Source of the DNA: Gemmatimonadota bacterium
Lineage (GTDB): Bacteria; Latescibacterota; UBA2968; UBA8231
Assembly: GCA_026706505.1 (NCBI GenBank)
Contig: JAPOYQ010000357.1
Coordinates: 1 to 16,323 of the forward strand
DNA: 16,323 nucleotides
Reading direction: 5' to 3'
Below, one piece after another: positions 1 to 6,163 of the stretch (positions within the stretch are counted from its first letter, which is position 1; each line of letters begins with the position of its first letter). The notes under the pieces are model-generated. The model was not told where the DNA came from and did not search any database. It saw only the letters and a program-made list of their open reading frames with translations. The position numbers and the translations under genes are program-made.

Positions 1-1941
1 GGCATCGCGGTGGCGTAGATCCTCAAAGCGCAAGGCCCAGACGTGGTCCCGGTACGCCATGTTGCGCACTTCGATGAGGACTTTGACGTCAGCGGGATTG
101 TTGCGCAAGACCCCTAGGTTCTGTCCACGCATGCGGGCACCAGCCCCTAATGCCGGGAGCAGGGAGCGGGCAAACTGGCGCGAGACGCGATCTATGCGCC
201 CGCTCTTGCTGCTTTTGTAGTATAGAACCAGCGGTACTTCTGGGGCCTTGGGCTCGCTATCGGCGTGGAGAGAGACAAAGATGCGCCGACCCCGCGGCGC
301 TTTGACAAAGGCCTGACGGGCAATGCGCACGCGAGTCTCAAGATTGCTGCCGCGCGGCCAAGCGCTGAGCTTGTTGGTCTGGTTATAAGCGGCCCAGTTG
401 TACACTTCGTTCTTTTCGTGGACAAAGGTCTGGGTCGGCGGCTCGCTTTGGCGGATTAGGTGGTTGGGGCTGAGTAGGGTCATGGTGACTTGGGCCCCGT
501 GCAAGCGCGCCAAAACATAGACCCGCAGCGCGATGTCGAAGACGTACTCGTCCTCGACGACATAAAGCCTTTTGCCGTTGCCGTCGCGAGCAGAAACTAT
601 TGCGCCCGGATCCAGTCCGCCATGCCCTGGGTCGAGGACGATGTGCCAGCCTTCCAACCGAGAACTCAAGCGCCCCATGCGCCCGACCTTGTGCTCGAAT
701 TCCCGCCACAGACGCGCTGCTTGGCGATACGTCTGACGCGGCGAGCTTGGATGGTCTTCGTAATATTTCTTGCTCGGCTGGCGCGTTTTGCGAGGCCGGG
801 AGAAGTAGTACGGGCCGTTGCCGAAGGCGATTTTCGGCGTGTCAGCGCGGCGGATCTGCAGGTTGTCCCAATCAATCTCAGACAATTCCACCCAGCGCAT
901 CGGGCGCACCTTGAGCCGGTCTCCTGGGTGAATGACAGCGTTCTTCTTCAGTTTGTTGATGCGGGTGATCTCAGCCACGCTCATCTGGTGTAGCCGAGCG
1001 ATCTGTCCTAGGTAATCGCCCCGCTGCACCACGTACGTGGCCAGTCGCGGGCCGGCCGACGCGGTACTCGGTTCGAGCTTCCCGTCTGGGTAGAGCTTGA
1101 GCTTCTGGCCTGGGTAGATGCGGTTCGACCTGAGACCGTTGAGTATCTTGAGACGATAGACGCTGACGCCATACGCGCGGGCAATCTCCCACAGCGCGTC
1201 CCCGCGTTCCACGATGTGTACCGTGCTCTCCGCGTCCTTGAGGCGGAGCTTCTGCCCGATGAGAATCCGGTCGCCAACAAGACCGTTGAGGCGCTGCAAC
1301 TGGCTGACTGAGACTCGGTAGCGCCGAGCAATCTCGGTCAGGGTTTCGTCCTCTTTCACCACGTGGACGGCTTCCTCTAACCGCGAAGCGCGCAGGCGGA
1401 GCTTTTGCCCGGGCCGAATGAGGTCGCTTTTGAGCTTGTTGAGCTGGCGCAGGAAACCCAAGCCCACGTCAAATCGCAGGGCGATTTTCGACAGGGTATC
1501 GCCCCGGCGAACCGTGTACTCGCTCGGCTCTTCGTCGTTGTCGTCGATCGAGGCACTCCGAGTGGGAGTGGCCGTTTGCAAGCGGAGCTTCTGCCCGACG
1601 TGGATGACGTTCCCATTGAGGCGGTTGAGCGCCTTGAGCTTATAGACTGGGACGGCGAACTGCCGAGCAATTTTCGAGAGCGTGTCGCCGCGCCGGACGC
1701 GATACCAATCGCCGCTTCGCACTGGCAGCCCAACTCTGAGGCTCTGGCCAGCGTATATCCTACTGCTGCGGAGCTTGTTCCAGCGCTTGATTTGCCCCTG
1801 CGAGACTCGATAGCGCGCGGCAATCTCAGACAGAGTGTCCCCTCGTTTGACCACGTGGACGACTGGACTCCTGCGCTCGGCGGCGTCAATTGCAAAAGCA
1901 CACAAAAGCAGCGCCACCAGGATATAGACCGGGCGCGACAT
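1..1941 (-). CDS. Secreted N-acetylmuramoyl-L-alanine amidase (Amidase_3) with six LysM repeats, 3'-truncated by window edge
   Basis: This is a zinc amidase that should cleave the bond between MurNAc and the peptide stem of peptidoglycan in the periplasm. The frame is open for 647 codons from the ATG at 1941 to base 1. It begins with a Sec-type signal peptide (hydrophobic core about residues 5-18). Six LysM glycan-binding modules follow at about 28-70, 79-122, 142-184, 193-235, 242-284 and 303-347, most with an RGDTL-like start and a GQKLRL-like end. After a linker comes the Amidase_3 domain from about residue 433. It contains VLDPGHGG (zinc His440), Glu463, the SLHAD motif (His559) and the IEVRN segment with the presumed catalytic Glu624, so all key residues are present. 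Only the extreme C-terminus is missing. It is transcribed divergently from selA. The many LysM units suggest septal or wall targeting of the AmiC type, but this is inference. Confidence 0.93.
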   Translation of the reverse strand, partial: MSRPVYILVALLLCAFAIDAAERRSPVVHVVKRGDTLSEIAARYRVSQGQIKRWNKLRSSRIYAGQSLRVGLPVRSGDWYRVRRGDTLSKIARQFAVPVYKLKALNRLNGNVIHVGQKLRLQTATPTRSASIDDNDEEPSEYTVRRGDTLSKIALRFDVGLGFLRQLNKLKSDLIRPGQKLRLRASRLEEAVHVVKEDETLTEIARRYRVSVSQLQRLNGLVGDRILIGQKLRLKDAESTVHIVERGDALWEIARAYGVSVYRLKILNGLRSNRIYPGQKLKLYPDGKLEPSTASAGPRLATYVVQRGDYLGQIARLHQMSVAEITRINKLKKNAVIHPGDRLKVRPMRWVELSEIDWDNLQIRRADTPKIAFGNGPYYFSRPRKTRQPSKKYYEDHPSSPRQTYRQAARLWREFEHKVGRMGRLSSRLEGWHIVLDPGHGGLDPGAIVSARDGNGKRLYVVEDEYVFDIALRVYVLARLHGAQVTMTLLSPNHLIRQSEPPTQTFVHEKNEVYNWAAYNQTNKLSAWPRGSNLETRVRIARQAFVKAPRGRRIFVSLHADSEPKAPEVPLVLYYKSSKSGRIDRVSRQFARSLLPALGAGARMRGQNLGVLRNNPADVKVLIEVRNMAYRDHVWALRFEDLRHRDA

Positions 1942-1985
1942 AGACCTAAATATTGGAATTAGACAACAGGGGAAGGGGTCTTGCA

Positions 1986-2014
1986 AGTATAAGGTTATTA
2001 AGACTATAGCGCAA
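1986..2014 (-). promoter_or_regulatory. Candidate sigma70-type promoter for the LysM amidase gene
   Basis: On the minus strand a -35-like TTGCGC (2014-2009) is followed after 17 bases by a -10-like TATACT (1991-1986). Transcription would start near 1979, about 38 bases before the ATG at 1941. The call rests on motif match and spacing only. Confidence 0.5.
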
Positions 2015-2021
2015 AGGTTAC

Positions 2022-2050
2022 TTGCTGGCGATAGAGGGGCAACCTATACT
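2022..2050 (+). promoter_or_regulatory. Candidate sigma70-type promoter for selA
   Basis: TTGCTG (2022-2027) and TATACT (2045-2050) are separated by exactly 17 bases. The predicted start of transcription (about 2057-2059) falls on or next to the selA ATG at 2059, and no purine-rich Shine-Dalgarno site precedes that ATG, so the transcript may be leaderless. The -35 box lies 7 bases from the -35 box of the divergent amidase promoter. A second, weaker match (TTGCAA 1981-1986, 18 bases, TATAGC 2005-2010) lies upstream. Confidence 0.5.
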
Positions 2051-2058
2051 TCGCCTTC

Positions 2059-3441
2059 ATGAATGAAGCTAACCTGCCTTCGGTAGATCAGATGCTGAAT
2101 CAGGTCGCCGATCTCTTGCAAGAGTACGACCGCGCCTATGTCGTCGAGCAGGTGCGCCGCTGCATTGCGGACGTGCGTCGCCAAGTGCGGGCGGGCACTG
2201 TGAACGAGGAGCGAGCGGCCTTGGACGTGCGGATCGAGCAGGCCGTGCGCCGCTGCATCGAACAAGAGGCCACGCCCCGGCTGCACCGCGTCGTCAACGC
2301 CACCGGTGTGGTGCTGCACACTGGCTTGGGCCGTGCGCCGCTACCCCGAGCGGCCCAAGAGGCCGTCGCGCGGGTGGCCACCGGCTATTGCAACCTCGAA
2401 TTCGAGCTGGAGTCGGGCAAACGCGGCGAGCGCGTCGCGCACGTCGAGGACCTTATATGCTCGATGACCGCTGCGGAAGCTGCCGCCGTGGTCAACAACA
2501 ACGCCGCCGCCGTACTCCTGCTGCTCGACACTTTGGCGCGGGGACGGGAAGTGGTGGTCTCGCGGGGGCAACAGGTCGAAATCGGCGGCTCATTCCGCCT
2601 GCCCGACATCATCGCGGCCAGCGGAGCCAAACTGCGCGAGATCGGCACGACGAACCGCACGCACTTGCGCGACTACGAGCGCGCTGTCGGCCCGGAAACC
2701 GGCGCCATTTTAGTGGTGCATCCGAGTAATTACAGGGTACAGGGCTTTACCGCCGAGGTGGACCTAAAGGACTTGGCCGCTCTGAGCCAGCGAGGGGGAG
2801 TACCGCTGGTCCACGATTTAGGCAGCGGTGCCCTAGTTGATCTGGAGCAGTGGGGGCTGCCACCCGAGCCGGTAGTCGCCTCCAGTCTCAAGGCCGGGGC
2901 GGCTGTAGTCAGCTTCAGCGGCGACAAAGTGCTGGGCGGGCCGCAAGCCGGTATCATCGTCGGCCAGCGCTCCTATGTGGAGCAAGTGCGCCAAAATCCG
3001 CTGATGCGCGCCCTGCGCTGCGACAAGCTGATCTACGCCGCGCTCGAAGCAGTGTTGTCGCTCTATCGCCTGCCGCCAGACAGGCTAACGCAGGCCCTGC
3101 CGGCGCTGGCCATGCTACGGGCAACGGTTGAGACGCTGGAGGAGCGCGCCCAAAGACTGTTGTCCCTCTTGCCCGAGCCGAGTTGCCGCGCCCTCCGCCT
3201 CGAAGTGGTCGAATCGCTGGCCCAAGCCGGCAGTGGGTCCCTACCCCTAGCCGAAATTCCCAGCCGGGCCATAGCCCTCCAGCCAGACGTGGTCCGGGTC
3301 GAGCAGCTAGGTCGCCAACTCAGGCGGCAGGGCGTAGTCGGTCGCATCACCCGCGAGCGGCTCCTGCTCGACATGCGCACCGTGCACGACGACGAGGTGG
3401 AATGGATCGCCCAAGCATTGATCCACGTCGCGGCGCAATAA
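2059..3441 (+). CDS. selA: L-seryl-tRNA(Sec) selenium transferase
   Basis: SelA is a cytoplasmic PLP enzyme that converts seryl-tRNA(Sec) to selenocysteinyl-tRNA(Sec) using selenophosphate. The 460-residue product matches the family's usual length (about 460). The N-terminal LPSVDQML segment aligns with the conserved LPAIDRLL of E. coli SelA, which supports the ATG at 2059. Other recognised segments are NATGVVLHTGLGRA (80-93), VNNNAAAVLLL (145-155), EIGGSFRLPD (174-183), GTTNRTH (196-202), HPSNYRVQGFT (221-231), DLGSGALVDL (253-262) and SFSGDKVLGGPQAG, with the PLP lysine at 290. The C-terminal domain ends with a VGRI...LLLDMRT segment. No selB, selC or selD lies nearby; the following lipoprotein gene overlaps the 3' end by 40 bases. 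Confidence 0.97.
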   Translation: MNEANLPSVDQMLNQVADLLQEYDRAYVVEQVRRCIADVRRQVRAGTVNEERAALDVRIEQAVRRCIEQEATPRLHRVVNATGVVLHTGLGRAPLPRAAQEAVARVATGYCNLEFELESGKRGERVAHVEDLICSMTAAEAAAVVNNNAAAVLLLLDTLARGREVVVSRGQQVEIGGSFRLPDIIAASGAKLREIGTTNRTHLRDYERAVGPETGAILVVHPSNYRVQGFTAEVDLKDLAALSQRGGVPLVHDLGSGALVDLEQWGLPPEPVVASSLKAGAAVVSFSGDKVLGGPQAGIIVGQRSYVEQVRQNPLMRALRCDKLIYAALEAVLSLYRLPPDRLTQALPALAMLRATVETLEERAQRLLSLLPEPSCRALRLEVVESLAQAGSGSLPLAEIPSRAIALQPDVVRVEQLGRQLRRQGVVGRITRERLLLDMRTVHDDEVEWIAQALIHVAAQ

Positions 3442-3857
3442 GAGCCGCGCTATTGCTAGCCGCTTGGCTGCTCAGCAGTTGCGGGGGCAAAGCACCCACC
3501 GCACCACCTGAGTCTGAGCCCGCGACCCCCGAACCTATCGGCCGGGCCGGTACCGTTTCGGTCGCCAACCACACCGCCTACGATCTCGAAGTCGCGTACC
3601 TCAACGAGATCGATGCGGACGCGCCGCGGATCGTCCGCACCCACGTGCCAGCCGGCCAGCGAGTGGAGGTTTCGGGCGGGGTTCTGCCAGCCGGTAGAGA
3701 AGTGGAATTCGATGTGGTCCTCTTGCCACATACGACCGACGGAATTCGGGTGCGGCGTAAGATCCGGATCGCGATTGACGGCGACTGGGTCTTAAATGTG
3801 CGCTTGGCGGACGAATCCGACCCCTTCAGCCTGGAGGTCGCCAGCGCGTCCCCATAG
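3402..3857 (+). CDS. Small predicted lipoprotein of unknown function
   Basis: The 151-residue product starts with an arginine-containing n-region, a hydrophobic stretch (about residues 15-24) and the lipobox LSSC, giving Cys27 as the lipidated residue. Gly follows the Cys, with no inner-membrane retention signal visible. A short Pro/Glu/Ala-rich tether (about 30-45) leads to a compact domain of about 100 residues rich in Val, Ile and alternating polar residues, probably a beta-sandwich (inference). I do not recognise a family. The ATG at 3402 was chosen because it places a proper signal sequence at the N-terminus; extending upstream adds about 70 Arg/Pro-rich residues that are only a shadow of selA. 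The gene overlaps selA by 40 bases, so translation is probably coupled to it. A functional link to selenium metabolism is not implied. Confidence 0.78.
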   Translation: MDRPSIDPRRGAIRAALLLAAWLLSSCGGKAPTAPPESEPATPEPIGRAGTVSVANHTAYDLEVAYLNEIDADAPRIVRTHVPAGQRVEVSGGVLPAGREVEFDVVLLPHTTDGIRVRRKIRIAIDGDWVLNVRLADESDPFSLEVASASP

Positions 3858-3884
3858 GCTTCAAAGAGAGAGCAATATTTTCGC

Positions 3885-3913
3885 TTGCTTTATCGCGGAG
3901 TGGGTTTTACGTT
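3885..3913 (+). promoter_or_regulatory. Weak candidate promoter for the 331-residue protein gene
   Basis: TTGCTT (3885-3890) and TACGTT (3908-3913) are spaced by 17 bases; the downstream box continues as TACGTTTG, which also fits the TAnnTTTG form known from Bacteroidota. It would give a leader of about 114 bases. The -10 region lies inside an imperfect inverted repeat (GTGGGTT at about 3900-3906 against AACCCCAC at 3918-3925) that could be an operator. Motif evidence only. Confidence 0.25.
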
Positions 3914-3979
3914 TGATAACCCCACGATAAATTTCTGAACTTTCCCCTTGCATATTTCATAGAGCAGCTTCCGTTAGTT

Positions 3980-4019
3980 TAGCTAGTTGTGCTGCTCATT
4001 TGGGCACAGCTAACAGCTA
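3980..4019 (+). promoter_or_regulatory. Imperfect stem-loop in the leader of the 331-residue protein gene
   Basis: An inner 8-bp stem pairs 3985-3992 with 4004-4011 (one G-T wobble, 11-base loop). An outer 5-bp stem pairs 3980-3984 with 4015-4019, separated by a 3-base bulge. It ends about 15 bases before the ATG at 4035, next to the likely ribosome site AGAGGA (4019-4024). An alternative pairing of GTTAG (3973-3977) with CTAAC (4010-4014) competes with it. There is no T-run, so it is not a terminator. Confidence 0.4.
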
Positions 4020-4034
4020 GAGGATCAAAAACCT

Positions 4035-5030
4035 ATGGTGTTGGACATCCGCGACTTGCGCGAAGAGGCTGCGCCGGTCGCTGAAACATCGCTGGACCAG
4101 TTGCTCTACGGCGAACAGGCCCAACCACTGGTGCTCAGCGCAGACGAGTTGGAGCAGCTCTTGGCCATCGCCGAGGACTCGGACGACAGCCGACGGCTAG
4201 CGGCCATTGATACCTTGAGCCATCACCGCTCCTGGCTGTCTTCGCTGCGCATGCTGCGCCGGATCGTGAGGCTGGCGCACAAAGAGCACGATCCCCGCCC
4301 GGCTGCGGCCTTGGTGCAAGCGCTGCGCCAGTGCGACGAGGTCGCCCAGTTCCTAACCAGCAAAGAGCGCGCGGTCGCCCGCGAAGCGGCGCAGGGCGTG
4401 CCGATCAGCCGCCAGACTCTCGCGCCGATCACTGCGGCACTGGCCGCAGGCCTTCCAACGGATATCGCGGCCGTGCTCCTAGACAAAATTCACCGCACCC
4501 ATCCCTCTATGGTGCCCTATGCAGTCGATTGCCTCCTCAAGTGCGACCCCAACGAGGACCTAGTGCGCACGTTCTTGGCGCACTTGCCGCAGATACCGCT
4601 CTTCTCGCTCTTCGTCGAGGCTGGACTGCCCCAAACCATGGTTTCGACTGCACAAACCCGCGTCTGGCAACAGGCGGCGCGGATAGCCATTGAGGTTCTC
4701 CAAGAGATTCCATCGGCCAAGCTGCTGCGCCATTTGCTCAGCAAGTGCAGCGAGGACGCGGCCTTCGCCCGCAGCCACGCCCGCTTTCTGCACGGGATCG
4801 CCCAGCGGGCCGACACCTCATTGGATGCCGATTTAATCGGTCACTTTGAGCGGCTCACCTCCGGTGCCTCCGAGGACAAGGTGATCCGCCTAGCACAGCT
4901 ATTAGTCGGATTAAGTGGGAGACTCGACGGCCAAGCAGAACAGCAGGCGGTAGCCCTTCTAGAAAATTGGAAATCCCGCTCGGCCTCGCTCAAGCTCAAG
5001 ATTTACCATCTAGAGCAAGGCATCCGCTGA
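4035..5030 (+). CDS. Alpha-helical protein of unknown function (HEAT-like)
   Basis: The 331-residue product has no signal peptide and no membrane segment, so it is probably cytoplasmic. It is almost wholly helical by eye: successive amphipathic helices rich in Leu, Ala, Arg and Gln, such as the segments near residues 35-60, 65-100, 120-160 and 210-300, resemble HEAT-like repeat scaffolds. I see no catalytic motif and do not recognise a family. The ATG at 4035 is preceded by AGAGGA at 4019-4024, a good ribosome-binding site. The gene stands alone between the selA-lipoprotein pair and a strong terminator, with a hairpin in its leader. A role in protein-protein interaction is inference from the fold impression only. 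Confidence 0.75.
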   Translation: MVLDIRDLREEAAPVAETSLDQLLYGEQAQPLVLSADELEQLLAIAEDSDDSRRLAAIDTLSHHRSWLSSLRMLRRIVRLAHKEHDPRPAAALVQALRQCDEVAQFLTSKERAVAREAAQGVPISRQTLAPITAALAAGLPTDIAAVLLDKIHRTHPSMVPYAVDCLLKCDPNEDLVRTFLAHLPQIPLFSLFVEAGLPQTMVSTAQTRVWQQAARIAIEVLQEIPSAKLLRHLLSKCSEDAAFARSHARFLHGIAQRADTSLDADLIGHFERLTSGASEDKVIRLAQLLVGLSGRLDGQAEQQAVALLENWKSRSASLKLKIYHLEQGIR

Positions 5031-5059
5031 GCACCTATTCCAATTCGGGTCTCCCCAAG

Positions 5060-5090
5060 GGCCGTTCGCCGACGGGCGAACGGCCTTTTT
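5060..5090 (+). terminator. Rho-independent terminator after the 331-residue protein gene
   Basis: A perfect 11-bp GC-rich stem (5060-5070 with 5075-5085) closes a 4-base GACG loop and is followed by TTTTT (5086-5090) and further AT-rich sequence. It sits 30 bases after the TGA at 5028-5030. The T-run overlaps the stop codon of the convergent lptG; in the minus direction the stem lacks a T-run, so it should act mainly on plus-strand transcripts. Confidence 0.92.
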
Positions 5091-6162
5091 ATTTGTGCAC
5101 GCGCCACAGCAGCACTAAGGCCAAGACGGCAAACAGCAGGTTGGCTATCCACGCGCCCAACCAAGGCGCAAGCAACTGATTCCAACCGAGGGCCTGGCCG
5201 GCTTTGACGCAACTGTAATAAGCAAAGCAGAGTAGGACTCCCAAGCCGAAGCTATTGGCCAAACCGGCGCGGCGGGCATTGGCGCCGAGGGTCGCGCCGA
5301 GGGCGATGATGATAAAGCTGGTCAGGGGAAAGGATATTTTCAGGTGCAAATCGACGCGCTGGCGCGTGGCGTCCTCTCCGTTGAGCGTGGCGCGGGCGAT
5401 GTAGTCGGCCAGCTCGGCGTAGTTCATTTCCTCGGGGTCCTTCTGCTGACGAGCAAAGTCGCTGGGAAGCAACGACAAGCTCGATAGAGATAGGGTATCG
5501 AAGGAAGAAGTCGCCACGGCTTCACCTGCGGCGAAGCGAAAGCGGCGGCCTTCGAGGAGCACCCAAGTGCCCTCCCGCCATTCCATGCGCCGGGCCACGG
5601 CGCGCTCCAGCGGGACATAGCCGTGCAGCCGCTCCCAAGACACTTCGTCGGCGCGTTGCCGCCCCGCGTCGTAGCTGCGGGCGTACACGAACTGGTTGTC
5701 CGCGTCTTGGAGCAGGACTTGGCGGCGGGAGCCGTCGCTGCGGTGATAGGACTTAATCTCGTCGCTGATTTGATTGTACCGATAGGTAGCAGACGGGACC
5801 ACCCAATCGGTAAAGAAAAAAGCCGCAACTGAAACGGCGAGGGCACACGCGAAAACCGGGGCCAGCAGGCGATACAGGCTAATGCCGGTGGCCTTCATAG
5901 CGGTGATTTCGTTTTGGCGCGCCAAGCTGGTCAGGGCAAAAAGTGCGCCGAGTAGCGCGGCGATGGGCAGGGTTAGGATGAGCCAGTACGGCAACCGATA
6001 GATGTAGTAGAGCAAGATTTGCTCGGGACGAGCTTTAAAGTCGATAAAGGTATCGATGTTTTCGGTGAGGTCGATAATCACCGCAATGAGCAACAAGCTG
6101 ACCACGGCGATCCCCAGACACAATAGGAAGCGACGCATCAGATAGAGGTCGAGGATGCGCAT
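5089..6162 (-). CDS. lptG: LPS export ABC transporter permease LptG (LptF/LptG family)
   Basis: LptG is an inner-membrane permease that with LptF and the ATPase LptB extracts lipopolysaccharide from the inner membrane and passes it to the periplasmic bridge. The product is 357 residues, matching the usual size of about 360. It starts MRILDLYLMRRF, typical of the family. Membrane segments lie at about 11-30, 57-80 and 98-118 before the periplasmic domain (about 120-268), then at about 275-292, 304-320 and 335-353. The cytoplasmic loop after helix 2 carries ARQNEITAMKATGIS (81-95), the conserved coupling-helix region. The ATG at 6162 was preferred over upstream codons because it gives this N-terminus and lies one base after the lptF stop (6164), implying translational coupling. 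The F or G assignment follows order and N-terminus. Confidence 0.93.
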   Translation of the reverse strand: MRILDLYLMRRFLLCLGIAVVSLLLIAVIIDLTENIDTFIDFKARPEQILLYYIYRLPYWLILTLPIAALLGALFALTSLARQNEITAMKATGISLYRLLAPVFACALAVSVAAFFFTDWVVPSATYRYNQISDEIKSYHRSDGSRRQVLLQDADNQFVYARSYDAGRQRADEVSWERLHGYVPLERAVARRMEWREGTWVLLEGRRFRFAAGEAVATSSFDTLSLSSLSLLPSDFARQQKDPEEMNYAELADYIARATLNGEDATRQRVDLHLKISFPLTSFIIIALGATLGANARRAGLANSFGLGVLLCFAYYSCVKAGQALGWNQLLAPWLGAWIANLLFAVLALVLLWRVHK

Positions 6163-6163
6163 C

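Noticed and set aside
1405..1962. Plus-strand open frames opposite the LysM amidase (also 490-993)
   Set aside because: The minus strand encodes six clear LysM modules and a complete set of amidase active-site residues, so these are shadows.
3183..3401. Upstream extension of the lipoprotein gene within selA
   Set aside because: It would add an Arg/Pro-rich stretch, a GC-rich shadow of selA, and bury the signal peptide.
3871..3891. Weak hairpin (AGAGCAA with TTGCTTT) after the lipoprotein gene as a terminator
   Set aside because: The stem is short and AT-rich and no T-run follows.
3858..4034. Possible tRNA-Sec or SelB-type SECIS element near selA
   Set aside because: I found no tRNA T-loop, acceptor pairing or CCA end, and no in-frame TGA context suited to a SECIS; the hairpin here lies before an ordinary ATG.
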